NCBI GenBank assembly: GCA_960531495.1 | Contig: OY482860.1 | Span: 3,534,857 to 3,598,856 of the forward strand | DNA: 64,000 nucleotides | Source of the DNA: Zeus faber | Lineage: Eukaryota; Chordata; Actinopteri; Zeiformes; Zeidae | Reading direction: 5' to 3' | In this document: positions 38,340 to 55,655 of the stretch, piece after piece | Numbering within the stretch: position 1 is the stretch's first letter | Layout: every line of letters begins with the position of its first letter | Notes under the pieces: model-generated | What the model saw: the letters and a program-made list of their open reading frames with translations, nothing else | What the model was told of the DNA's origin: nothing | The model's database searches: none | Program-made: the position numbers and the translations under genes

Positions 38340-38775
38340 TAACTTGTTTCAACCAGGTTATGGGATATGATTATAGTTATCTTGCGCTTCTTATATTCCA
38401 TTCCATTATGGTATTGCATTCCTTCCATTCCTTATATATTCCATTCAATACTGCATTGTTGTGACCCACAACTATTTACGATGTCCGCTCTCGGGTTGAC
38501 TTTCACTATTATTCTCGGTATTATACTTTATTTTTCTTTCTGTAAATACTTTTATATTATTTATACCACACCCCTTCTTTGCATTGACATTGTTTAAATA
38601 CTGTTCTTAAATAATGTTTAAATTCCATTTTTAAATACTATTTTATTTTAATCACCACTACACCCTTATTTTACTTGTTATGTAAAGTTGAGTCGGCTCT
38701 GAGACTAAGAATCTCATTCATGGTAATGATGCTTGCATTGTTACCAAGTATGTGACAATAAACTTTAAATTTGAG
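38340..38775 (+). mobile_element. LINE 3'-UTR fragment
   Basis: Ends with GAGACTAAGAATCTCATTCA and TATGTGACAATAAACTTTAA, a typical 3' end of fish L2-like LINEs. The upstream boundary is uncertain. Confidence 0.5.
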
Positions 38776-39111
38776 ACAATGGGGAATGTGTGAAGGTGTT
38801 TCAAATGAGTACAGTCTACAATTATTGTAACACATCGCCTGATTGCAATTATTAATTTTTTAAATGATTATATTCCATGTTCATGTCTCCAAATTTGAAG
38901 GCAGTTCTAGGCCAATGTTAGAAATGTCATAATAAATACATTTAGTAATTAGGTTAATTTCCATCAGTATGTGAATAACTGTCTCTTCATCATTAGTAAG
39001 ATATGTTTTATTAAACTGTTAAAAGCTTATACTGTGATAGTGACACGAAATGAACAAAAAAAAGGAAAAAATAATTGTATTTTGTATGACGATTATACCA
39101 TTATATCAGCT
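38776..39111. other. AT-rich spacer
   Basis: Nothing recognised. Confidence 0.5.
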
Positions 39112-41223
39112 TTCCTACCTGGGGTGATCAGACTCTCGACCATTGTTATTCATAACTACGGGACAGCTATAGACCCCTTCCCTGCCCTGCCTTTGGTAAG
39201 GCTGATCACACCTCCATTCTTCTCCTACCAACCTACAGACAGCGATTAAAGCAAGGAAAACCGGTTTGTCGGACAGTCCAACGCCGGAGTGAGGAATCCA
39301 CTGCCACTCTCCAGGACTGTTTCGAAACCACAAACTGGCAGATGTTCTGTGTTGCAGCTGATGGGGACATTGATGCATACACAGACTCTGTCTCAGCCTA
39401 CATCTCCAGTGCATTGATGACGTCGTCCCGAGAGTCAAGGTCAGGACTTTCCCCAATCAGAAGACCTGGGTTAATGGTGATGTCCGCGCTCAGCTCAGAG
39501 CACGGTCCTCCGCCTATAGCTCTGGGGACCTGGAGGCCTTGAGGAAGTCCAGATATGAGCTTCGGAAAGCCACCAGAGATGCCAAAAGAGCCTACACTGA
39601 TAAGCTGGAGTCGGACGACCACAGTTCCGACCCCAAAGGCATGTGGTGTGGACTGCACACCATCACAGACTACAAAGGGAGAAACAGGAGTTATGCCCTG
39701 CCAGCCGCCTCTTCCCGACGAGGTTTGAGGCGAGCAACACCATCCCGGCTGCAAGGCTAGCAGCGGACCAGGACGACTGCACTCTGTTCTTGTCTACGCC
39801 TGACGTGAGGAGAGCTCTTAAAAGAGTAAACCCTTGGAAGTCTCTAGGGCCTGATGACATTCCAGGCCATGTCCTCAGAGCGTGCGCCGAACCAGCTGGC
39901 GGAGGTATTCACCTCCATATTCAACCTCTCCCTGATCCAGTCTACAGTCCCCACCTGCTTCAAACAGACAACCATTGTCCCGGTACCCAAGAAACAACCC
40001 ATCACCTGCCTGAATGACTATCGCCCCGTAATCTCTACCATCATGAAGTGCTTTGAGCGGCTAGTCAGAACCGACATCTGCTCCTCCCTTCCTGACACCC
40101 TGGACCCCCTTCAATTTGCATATCGCCGAACAGATCTACGGACGACGCCATCGCCCTGGCAGTGCACACCACCCTCTCCCATCTGGAGCTGTTTGTAGAT
40201 TACAGCTCAGCATTCAACACAATTGTGCATGCTAAGCTTGTTCCCAAGCTAAGGATCCTGGGTCTTAACACCTCCCCCTGTAACTGGATCCTGAACTTCC
40301 GGACGGACAGACCCCAGGTGGTGAGAATGGGGAAACTTCTCCTCCTCTGCACTGACCCTGAGCACCGGAGCCCCGTAGGGCTGCAGACTCAGTCCCCTCC
40401 TGTACGCCCTATTCACACATGACTGTGTGGCCACGCGCAGCACCAACACCATCCTTAAGTATGCGGACAACACCACCATCCTAGGTCTCATCTCTAACAA
40501 CGATGAGTCCTCCTACAGAGAGGAGGTCAGCGTCTTGACAACATAGTGCCAGGATAACAACCTCTCTCTCAACGTCTGCAAGACTTCAGAGATGATCGTG
40601 GACCACAGGAAACGACAGCGGGGGGGCACGCCCCCATCCACATCGATGGAGCTGAAGTGGAGAGAGTTTCCTGCTCCAAGTTACTCAGTGTGTCCCTCAG
40701 TGATGACCTCTCCTGGTCCAGGCAATCGGACGCAGCAATAGAAACTGCCCAAAAGCGCCTATTCTTCCTGAGGAGACTCAAGAAGTTTAGCATGTCTGTC
40801 AGGACTCTCACCAGCTTCTACCGATGCACTGTTGAGAGCATTCTCACTGGCTGCATCACCGCCTGGTACGGCAGCTGCTCCGCTGCTGATCGCAAGGCGC
40901 TCCAGAGGGTGGTGAAGGCAGCGGAGCGCATCATTGGCTGCCACCTCCCCTCCGTGCAAGGCATCTACCGCACACGATCCCTTAAGAAAGCACAGAAAAT
41001 CATAAAGGACTACAGCCACCCAGGCTATGGACTGTTCACGCTGCTGCTGTCTGGGAAACATTACCGGAGCATCCGGGCACGGACTACCAGACTCGCAAAC
41101 AGTTTTTACCCTCAGGCCATCAGGCTTCTCAACCTGCAACATCTGTAGTCACCTATGTAAATTAAATGTACATCACCACAACTACATGTACATATCCACC
41201 AGCACTCCTTCACTTTATATTTA

Positions 41224-42710
41224 CAGTGCATCCGGAAAGTATTCACACCCCTTCACTTTCCCCACATTTTATGTTACAGCCTTATTCCAAAATTGATTAA
41301 AATCATTTTTTTCCTCATCAATCTACCCACAATACCCCATTTTTTTTTTTAATTTTTGCAAATGTATTAAAAATAAAAAAAACTGAAATATCGCATGTAC
41401 ATATGTATTCACACCCTTTACTCAGTACTTTGTTGAAGCAGCTTTGGCAGCGATGACAGCCTCCAGTCTTCTCTGGAATGATGCCTCAAACTTGGCACAC
41501 CTGTATTTGGAGTATTTCTCCCATTCTTCTCTGCAGATCCTCTCAAGCTCTGTCAGGTTAGATGGGGAGCGTCGCTGCACAGCTGTTTTCAGGTATTTCA
41601 AGAGATGTTCAATCGGGTTCAAGTCTGGGCTCTAGCTGGGCCACTCAAGGACGTTCACAGACTTGTCCCGAAGCCACTCCTTCGTTGTCTTGGCTGTGTG
41701 CTTGGCCCCAGTCTGAGGTCCTGAGCGCTCTGGAGCAGGTTTTTATCAAGGATGTCTCCGTACTTTGCTCCATTCATCTTTCCCTCTATCCTGACTAGTC
41801 TCCCAGTTCCTGACGCTGAAAAACATCCTCACAGCATGATGCTGCCACCACCATGCTTCAACGTAGGGATGGTATTAGCCAGGTGATGAGAGGTGCCTGG
41901 TTTCCTCCAGACGTGACATTCAGGCCAAAGAGTTCAATCTTGGTTTCAGACCAGAGACTCTTGTTTCTCGTGGTCTTAGAGGCCTTTAGGTGCCTTCTGG
42001 CAAACTCCAAGCAGGCTGTCATGTGGCTTTTACTGAGTAGAGGCTTCCGTCTGGCCACTCCACCATAACGGCCCGATTGGTGGAGTGCTGCAGAGATGGT
42101 TGTCCTTCTGGAAGGTTCTCCCATCTCCATAGAGGAATGCTGGAGCTCTGTCAGAGTGACCATCAGGTTCTTGGTCACCTCCCTGACCAAGGCCCTTCTC
42201 CCCCGATTGCTCAGTTTGGCTGGGCGGCCAGCTCTAGGTAGAGTGCTGGTGGTTCCAAACTTCTTCCATTTACGAATGATGGGGACCGCTGTGCTCTTCG
42301 GGACCTTCAATGCTGCAGAAATTTTTTGTACCCTTCCCCAGATATGTGCCTTGATACAATCCTGTCTCGGAGGTCTACAGACAACTCCTTTGACTTCATG
42401 GCTTGGTTTCTGCTCTGACATGCACTGTCAACAGTAGGAACTTATAGAGAGGTGTGTGGCTTTCCAAATCATGTCCAATCAATTGAATTTACTACAGGTA
42501 GACTCCAATCAAGTTGTAACAACATCTCAAGGATGATCAGTGGATCATCAGTGGCTCCTGAGCTCAATTTTGAGTGTCATAGCAAAGGGTGTGAATACAT
42601 ATGTACATGTGATATTTCAGTTTTTTTTATTTTTAATACATTTGTGAAAATTTCTAAAAAACCTTTTTCGCTTTGTCATTATGGGGTATTGTGTGTAGAT
42701 TGATTTTTAT
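41224..42710 (-). mobile_element. Tc1-like transposon, copy 2, inserted in the LINE
   Basis: The left terminal inverted repeat starts CAGTGCATCCGGAAAGTATT at 41224, directly after a TA dinucleotide, the usual Tc1 target. The right internal part (GTGTGAATACATATGTACATG, CATTATGGGGTATTGTGTGT) mirrors the left, but the right terminal repeat itself is deleted at about 42705-42712. The transposase is on the minus strand (see next entry). Confidence 0.85.
41425..42421 (-). pseudogene. Tc1 transposase pseudogene, copy 2
   Basis: The frame from 42421 reads MSEQKPSHEVKGVVC, then SAALKVPKSTAVPIIRKW (helix-turn-helix), TLPRAGRPAKLSNRGRRALV and [15 protein letters not shown]. It then shifts; later frames give [17 protein letters not shown] and [11 protein letters not shown], and finally NPIEHLLKYLKTAVQRRS and LEAVIAAKAASTKY. 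It is the standard Tc1 layout with nearly full length, but the first catalytic Asp is lost (WSETK where the family has WSDETK) and the segment with the second Asp is deleted between QDLRLG and AKHTAK. A stop precedes SPDLNPIEH. Not functional. Confidence 0.9.
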
Positions 42711-42793
42711 TGTATGTACATACACTGCACCCTCTTGCCCGTATTTGTAACATCGACTCTTGCTTTTTTTTATATTTAACTCTTATTTTTTTT

Positions 42794-42824
<31 letters not shown>

Positions 42825-42985
42825 TTTATTTGACTCTTGTTTTTTTAATATATTTTTATTATTATTTTATCTTTTTATGCCCACTACATAGTTTTTGCCA
42901 GTCATGCCCCAAGAATTTCATTGTACCGAATGACCTTGTGGTGAACTGTACACTTGACAAATAAAACACTTTGAACTTTGAACTT

Positions 42986-45907
<2,922 letters not shown>

Positions 45908-45944
45908 GATCTGACTGTTTAGAGCACGTGTTCTACACAGACTC

Positions 45945-46150
45945 GATGCACAGTTATATCCGGCCCACGTGATGAGTTTGGTTTTCTATTAATACTGAGC
46001 CGGGCCATTCCGACCAATGACGCATTTGTAGTCGACCAATGAGGCCGCGTTCGGACCGTAACCCATGAATATTCATCGCTTACCTGAAAGCGATGAATAT
46101 TCAAGAAAATCAAATTCGTCTCGCAGGCCGGATATAATTGTGCTTTGAGT
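45945..46150. mobile_element. fold-back (MITE-like) element
   Basis: Outer arms GACTCGATGCACAGTTATAT (from 45942) and the complement of ATATAATTGTGCTTTGAGTC (ending 46151) match at most positions and continue into CCGGCC/GGCCGG. The centre is a perfect 16-bp hairpin (46066-46103). No coding capacity. Confidence 0.7.
46066..46103. repeat. perfect 16-bp hairpin
   Basis: TGAATATTCATCGCTT (46066-46081) and AAGCGATGAATATTCA (46088-46103) around the loop ACCTGA. Confidence 0.95.
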
Positions 46151-46237
46151 CCGACACGCAGCCTGGTCAGTCCAGAACCGTAACTCATGAGTTTTATTTT
46201 ATTTATTTATTTTTTTAATGAACCAGACAACTGGTAT

Positions 46238-46303
46238 AAGCCGACACTGCATCCTTTCAAATGACAATACTATTTGTCATTTGAAAGGATGGTGTGTCAG
46301 CTT
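46238..46303. repeat. 66-base hairpin, 18 bp perfect core
   Basis: CATCCTTTCAAATGACAA (46250-46267) pairs exactly with 46274-46291. The stem extends outward with AAGCCGACAC/GTGTCAGCTT (9 of 10) after a small internal mismatch. Confidence 0.9.
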
Positions 46304-47534
46304 GCAGATACAGAATATTAGGAATGATGCAGTGAACTCATTTCATTTTATACTCTCATTCTGTAGCCAGTCAGGTTTTTGGATAACCTTTGGTTTGTTT
46401 TATTGAAAGACCTTTTTGGGAGGCATGTGAAGTTCATTTGTTTATGAATCATTCTTTTTTACACAGGACATATTTTGATCAGTGAACGACCAGTTTGCGT
46501 GAAAAGTGTTGTGATTTTTTAATACAGCACCTCCAGCGACACCCCTCATGAGGATGCATCACCTCAAATCGGGCATGAATCGGATTTAAAGCTCCAAATG
46601 AAAGCGACCCATGTCACATTTAGAGAAGATCAGATTCCATGTGATTTTTGCTGTTCACATGGTTCTATCAGGGATATAAGGGCTCCATAGCGACGGACTT
46701 TGGACCCAGTAAAACGTCTCATTTGACTCCGCTCTTCCTCTTTGACACTCACTAACAAGTCATTATGCTCCTCACTGTCACTGTCAAAAACCAACCTTTC
46801 AACGGGCCCTTTATCGCTGCTCGTCATCGTTTTGCCGTCGTTGCAAGTCGCCTTTGCTTTGTCGTGATTGACGGATGACGTCACGTGAGCTTTTCTGGAA
46901 AAGGTTGAGCTTTTTACAGTTTTGGAAAGCGCTCCGCCATGCCGGGAGGAAGCGGATGCGCCACTTTTTAAGATCCGTCGTACTCTGTCTTGTTTTTAAT
47001 GGGACTTGGGTGGGTTTTTTTGAGTCTGTAAAGTTGTATGGCCCGGGCAGCGTGATCCACTTAGTGGGGAAAGTTAAATATAGTGTCGCTAGGACTGGCA
47101 GTGCTCCACTGGTCTAATCCCATTTTTTACTCTCCTCTCGGAGATGAAGGTTAAAGCTGTCTCTTCATTCCACATTCATGGTTTACACTCCTACTGGTGC
47201 TCCAGGAACGTCTCTAGATTAGAGAGACTCCGAGGAGTCGATTCATTCTCAAGTCACCGTCATACACTTTCATCGCTCACTTTAAACACTTTATTTTCAA
47301 ACAGTTCCGTACTCAATCCATGTCAAAGAGTGACGTATGGTAATTCAAGCCATAAAACCATTTATTTTCCCTCGTTATGCTTCTTTGCAACTGAGCGACT
47401 CCAGCCTTTTAACATGTCAAAGAGTGACTCAGCTCGGTACTGTGTGTTTTAAGTAATCCACTGCCTAAAAACTTTACTTCCAGCGGCCTTTATGACCCTA
47501 GGGTTGGTGAGAATCAGCTTTGTTTAACCTTTGT
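46304..47534. other. intron 2 sequence, no gene seen
   Basis: A short direct repeat CATGTCAAAGAGTGAC occurs at about 47320 and 47414. No exon or transposon motif recognised. Confidence 0.5.
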
Positions 47535-47539
47535 TGCAA

Positions 47540-47965
47540 AGCCGGGATTATGCTTCTCCGCAGGTACACGTTAACGCAGCTGACGCGCACACCTCCCAAA
47601 TCTCAACACGATCAAACGCGCCAACTGTCCCGAATTGACCCAACTCCCTGTCGGGGGGCTGGTTCACAGCGCAAAAGAAAACGTAGCAGATAGAAGCATG
47701 ATGGGCGGACGAGGTTCAAAGGCGGATTTTAATTTGCATATCCATATTTTTGGGGTCTAAAGTTTTCAAATACAAAACGGATTTCTTCAGTGTTTTCTGT
47801 ACATTGTGGTTTACTAAATATGACACTGAACCCCAGTGGACACGTAACGTTGCACACAAAATCCGTACGAGTATAAAAGCAAACAGCCACGCGAACGTCT
47901 CCGAACGACACCCGCGCACGTAGGTTGACGTGCAGACGGAGAAGCAGGATCCAGCCTTAACACGT
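47540..47965. mobile_element. element with long imperfect terminal inverted repeats
   Basis: The left end GGGATTATGCTTCTCCGCAG and the complement of the right end (GACGGAGAAGCAGGATCCAGCC) match with few differences and extend about 45 bases. The interior has no transposase, so it is a non-autonomous DNA element, family not assigned. Confidence 0.6.
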
Positions 47966-51618
<3,653 letters not shown>

Positions 51619-51698
51619 GCGGGGAGCCCGACCTCGGTGAACGCCCCGTGCAGCTTCTCAAGGACGTCTGTCACCCCGTCAAACCAGGACATCTGCAG
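51619..51698 (+). CDS. marchf8: marchf8 exon 3 (tail plus first zinc-ligand Cys)
   Basis: This 80-base exon has 26 codons plus two bases, beginning AGSPTSVNAP and ending PSNQDIC followed by AG|gtaccg. The acceptor is tccctcag and the exon leaves in phase 2. It carries the conserved Ala-Gly-Ser-Pro-Thr-Ser segment and ends with the Cys (codon 51694-51696) that is the first zinc ligand of the RING-CH domain: Cys-Arg-Ile-Cys is completed by the RING exon. Joining directly to 60972 rebuilds the Arg codon (AG+G) and gives the short isoform. Joining to the cassette exon at 52042 makes a Ser codon (AG+C) instead. The 343-base intron that separates it from the cassette is very short compared with the neighbouring introns. 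Confidence 0.9.
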
Positions 51699-51956
51699 GT
51701 ACCGACCATCCGTCCCCTTTCCCCCGACTTGACTTGGGGTTGCAAAACGCTCTATAAACTGCCTTTAATGGTTCTGGGGTTCTGTTCAGTTCAGATAGGT
51801 ACCTTGCGTTTAAGGCGCCAAAACACTTTTGAAGTTATTGATTCAGATGCATGCTGTCTTTATGCTTCATTCCATTTCTTCTCTCTTCTTTTGCCCCTGC
51901 ACTTCCCTCCTTCCCTTCTCTCTTACCACCGTTGTCTATTACGTGTTCCTCCTCTA

Positions 51957-51957
<1 letters not shown>

Positions 51958-52004
<47 letters not shown>

Positions 52005-52030
52005 ACACACACACACACACACAAACACAC
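51958..52030 (+). repeat. (CA)n microsatellite abutting the cassette-exon acceptor
   Basis: About 36 CA units with ACCC and CAAA interruptions. Only ACATTTCACACAG separates it from exon 4. The nearest pyrimidine-rich stretch lies upstream of the CA tract (51898-51955). Confidence 0.97.
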
Positions 52031-52041
52031 ATTTCACACAG

Positions 52042-53007
52042 CACCAGCGCTCAGGATCAGGGCTCACAGAAACAGACGGCGGTGGTTCTCTTGAATTCTA
52101 ACAACAAAACTGGTCAAGGTACCGGAACGGTTTCCATAGCGACGTTTTGCGTGGATGCCGAAGCAGCCGCCAAGCCTTCCAAGCAGCAGAGCGGAGTTTC
52201 CATTGGCACGGACTGGCTCTCTCTGCTCCGTCCATCCTCCGGCAACCTCCGCCCCGATGGGACGCTCAAGTTATCCCGGTCCTTGAATGACATGGGCCAC
52301 CGCATGGAGAGCCTGTGCAGCGGACTGCACTTCATCGACCGTACCTGCTCCGAGGGGGAGCTGCAGCAGACCCCTGAGCCGACTCCACCCATCAGCGCCG
52401 TCCAGAAGGCCCACGTGCTGGGCAGCAAGCCCACCACACCACCCACACACCAGAACCCACTCCCGCCTTTTCCCGCACGTCCCCACCTCGTCCCCTCCTT
52501 CAACAACAATTACAAGTATATGGTGGGTGCCTCCCCTGTCCACAACCCCTCTCCCAACCCTGCTGGTGTCCAGCCTCCTCCGCCCAATGCCCTCCTCCAC
52601 CCCCATCACTCCCCCAGCTCCAACCTCTTTCGTCTCTTCCTCCCTTTCTCTCGCTCCTCCACCTCGGCCAGCCTGCAGTGCTCTGAGCTGGGCAGCATTG
52701 CCTCTCGCCTCCACATCACCAAGTCCTCCAGCGTCCTGCTGGAAGGCAGCGAGTCGGGGTTCGCCCCCGAGGACCTGCTGGGAGACGACAGTGTGTTTGA
52801 GGACGACCAGGACAGGCCCGGTCAGCCCCCCGTCAAGGGAAGAGGCTCCCTGGCGACCACGGCTCTGGCCGCCAGGACCGGGTCAAGCGGTCTGCAGGCG
52901 CCCCTCTGCTACATGGACGAGGACAGCGACCTAGACCGCTGCCCGTCCCCGCTGTCAGAGAAAAACGAGCCCCTCTCACCCTATTCCATGTCTGGGGACT
53001 GCTGCAG
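52042..53007 (+). CDS. marchf8: marchf8 cassette exon 4 (322-codon Ser/Pro-rich insert, long isoform)
   Basis: This open 966-base exon follows acceptor ttcacacag and ends TGCTGCAG|gtgggt. Both ends are phase 2 and the length is a multiple of three, so it can be included or skipped without frame change. The encoded segment starts STSAQDQ. Approximate layout: a conserved-looking part with TDWLSLLRPSSG and SLNDMGHRMESLCSGLHF (residues 45-110), a Pro/His/Asn-rich low-complexity middle (residues 110-205), an Ala/Ser/Phe stretch, an acidic patch GDDSVFEDDQD (about 245-257), and a tail ending SPYSMSGDCC. No known enzymatic domain is visible, and it is probably mostly disordered. The terminal Asp-Cys-Cys-Arg mimics the Asp-Ile-Cys-Arg of exon 3. 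A (CA)n tract abuts the acceptor. From general knowledge, long MARCH8 isoforms with a large insert before the RING exist in vertebrates; that this is their homologue is inference. If unspliced, the frame stops at 53030-53032. Confidence 0.75.
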
Positions 53008-54640
53008 GTGGGTGACTGTCTGGATGGTGTAGTCCACGCCCGCCCTTCCTGTGACCTTGTAAAGCCCAGTCATCTCTTGTTCCGTAAGGTGGTAGAGCCT
53101 ATCCTGTAAAGCAACATAACCAAGTAGAAGTTAACCTACAGGACCCTGTGAAGTGCCGTCTAACTGTTCACCCTAGAATGTGACTTGATAGACTGTGGTG
53201 ATCTAAGATATTAGATACCTTAATGCTTTAGCCGACAACACACACACACACATACATGTCTACCAGTTGTTCCTCATCGACCATTATGTCTCATTTCATC
53301 TCATCATTTCATCTCTGCTTGCTCTTTTTCCATCCCCAGTATTTCATCGTATACTCATCCTGTCTTTCTAATAATCTTTCAATCCAGCTGACCATGCCAG
53401 ATGAGCATTAGATTGACGCTGGGTTCAAGGGTCTTACTTGGGCTGTCATGTTCAGAACACAGATGTAGCATTGATTTGGGTTTTAAGCTGAAGCTCACAG
53501 TATGTGGAACATAATAGTTTTTGGTCGAGTGAGGATGGGAAGAATAGCAACGTTAAAGCTGGTTTTTGAATGTAACATAAAACACTGTGCTATACTGTAT
53601 GAAGGGACATTTTTTTGTCAGGGGGATTCGGTAGCCCAAGATCCTGGCCTTCACTTCTGACTGGTCCCTCTCTGGTTCTGTTCTTAAACACCCTTGTATT
53701 CCCATTCATTGGAACTGCAATAGTTGAAGGACAAGGGAGGCAGAGCAACATGGAGCTGCTGAGTCGAAGCCTGTTTTCTTTCAGCTTGAAGGGCACGTCT
53801 TTGGCTTCTTGCCCCGGTTGCTTTCAGTAGTGACATTGGAGACAATGTGGCTCGGAGCCGACGTTGTTTTTTTTTTTGCTGGCTTGTTTGAGATCATTTT
53901 TTCCGATAGATCATTCTTTCCGATACAACTGAAAAGAGAAGAAACCCATCCCTCCAATAGACTGCAGGGTTTTTGCTTAATGGGGCCAGTGCAAACCGGT
54001 TCTTAGCAGGTTCGCCTGATTCCTTGCAGTCCTTGCCTAAATCACGTTTATTTCCTGCCAGTGTGATTCTCTCACCATTTTAGAGGAATGTAGGTTAAAA
54101 AAATGTCGATAGATTACAAAAAAAATCAATGTTGTCGCTGTGAGTGGCCATGCACTCTTTTGCAGGGTTGTGTAGATCAGGTTTAACAAAAATATTGAAG
54201 GACAGGTGGTAGGCTGGCGACAAAAAAAAACAAATTCCAGCACTGAAGTTGGAAGAGAAAGCATTCGTCCCTTGAATAAAAGAGTGGAACGGAGGGAGAA
54301 CAGAGTCGGACTGATGGAATTGCCGGCTGATTGGGTGGGCACGGCCCTCAGTACTCTGCTCCACGCCGCAGTCCTGCCATCTGATTGGCTGAACAACATT
54401 GACTTTGGCAGGACACAAATTCAGAGCGATACTCAGTGCAAAGCAGGTCGCAGGTCGATGATCTCTGCAGATGAGACTTCTAGAGAAATGGAACCCTTCA
54501 AAACAAAAAGGAAGAAAAACAAAAGAATAAGAAAACATTGTGATATCCATAAAGATGGAGCCAGTGCCTTTCTCAGATTCAGACACGATCTTGATGTGAA
54601 TGATCTGTTTTGTCGTACATGTATGGATTATTAATGTTCA
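53008..54640. other. intron 4, first part, no gene seen
   Basis: Unique-looking sequence with poly-T at 53867-53877. No further exon is recognised. The 54206-54634 open frame lacks any known domain. Confidence 0.55.
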
Positions 54641-54654
54641 CATCAACCTTTGGA

Positions 54655-55655
54655 AGGGGGAAAAAATTTGATCTCAGTGTTTTCAACTCTGGCACGATTG
54701 TTGGTTGCCAGACTAATCTCCTGGGTTTTTCACACACAACAGTCTCACACAAGTCTCATGCACAATTTACTGAGAATGGGCGAAAAACAAAAAACATCCA
54801 GTGAGCGGCAGTTCTGCGGACAGAAACGCCTTGTTGATGAGAGAGGTCAACGGAGAATGGCCAGACTGGTTGGAGCTGACAGAAAGGCTTTGGTAACTCA
54901 GAAAACCACTCTGTACATTTGTGGTGAGCAGAAAAACATCTCAAAAATGCACAACATGTTGAACCTTGATGCGGATGGACTACACTTCTGTTCCACTTCT
55001 GTCAGCCAAGAACACAAAAGCTGAGGCTGCAGTGGGCACAGGCTCACCAAAACTGGACTAGTTGAAGACTGGAAAAACGTAGCCTGGTCTGATGAATCTC
55101 CATTCCTGCTGAGGCACACAGATGGTAGGGTCAGAAGTTGGGGCCAACAGCATGAATCCATGGACCCAACTTGCCTTGTGTCAACAGCCCAGGCTGGTGG
55201 CGATGATGTAATGGTGTTGGGAATTCTTTCTTGGCACACTTTGGGCCCGTTAATACCAATAAATCATTGCTTGAATGGCACAGCCTATTTGAGTATTGTT
55301 GCCGATCATGATAATCATGGCCACAATTTACCATCTTCTAATGGCTACTTAAAGCATGATAAAGCACCATGTTACAAAGCAAAAGTCGTGTCAAACTTGC
55401 TTTAATGAACATGACACAATGAGTTCAATGTTCTTCAGTTTTCTTTTTGCAGCATGAATGTGCAGCTGATAAATCTGCAGGAATTGCGTTAAATCAACAT
55501 GCTTGATCATGTCAACATGGACGAGAATCTCAAAGGAATGTTTTCAACGTCTTGTGGAATCCATGCCAAGAAGAACTGAGCCTGTTTTTAAAGCAAAGGA
55601 GGCCCTACCCAGTACTAGTATAGTGTTTCTAATAAAGTGATCAGTGAGTGTATAT
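54655..55655 (+). pseudogene. Tc1-like transposase, copy 3 (deleted)
   Basis: On the plus strand the fragments MARLVGADRKALVTQ, VAWSDESPFLLRHTDGRV, CLVSTAQAGGDDVMVLGI, PINHCLNGTAYLSIVADH and SSNGYLKHDKAPCYKAKVVS appear in order, with a stop after HKS at 55022. The first two catalytic Asp positions (WSDES, LKHDKAP) are kept, but the segment with the catalytic Glu (family motif NPIEHLW) is missing between VVSNLL and MNVQLINL. The remaining C-terminus (KECFQRLVESMPRRTEPVF) is readable near 55530-55600. The end TAATAAAGTGATCAGTGAGT near 55632 looks like the right terminal repeat region. Sub-family differs from copies 1 and 2. Confidence 0.85.

Larger units (their letters stand above)
39112..42985 (+). 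mobile_element. L2-like LINE, copy 2, 5'-truncated and interrupted by a Tc1 element
   Basis: The copy starts inside the endonuclease C-terminus (GDQTLDHCYS, 39120), then LLPTYRQRLKQGKPVCRTV. The RT begins around 39800 ([20 protein letters not shown]) and continues with [34 protein letters not shown] and KYADNTTILGL (catalytic motif at 40460-40471). It ends in SFYPQAIRLLNLQHL with a stop at 41146-41148. Frameshifts occur near 39895, 40130, 40370 and others. YADD is YADN. The 3' UTR continues after the Tc1 insertion (42711 onward, TACACTGCACCCTCTTGCCC) and ends TGACAAATAAAACACTTTGA near 42965. Same clade and orientation as the copy at 19330. Confidence 0.85.

Noticed and set aside
52042..53032. 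Cassette exon as a terminal exon ending at the stop 53030-53032
   Set aside because: The donor TGCTGCAG|gtgggt restores both frame and the zinc-ligand Cys with the RING exon, so splicing onward is the better reading, though an intron-retained form cannot be excluded.
54206..54634. 142-codon plus-strand frame and its antisense partner
   Set aside because: No domain, no splice-site support; intronic sequence next to a Tc1 remnant.
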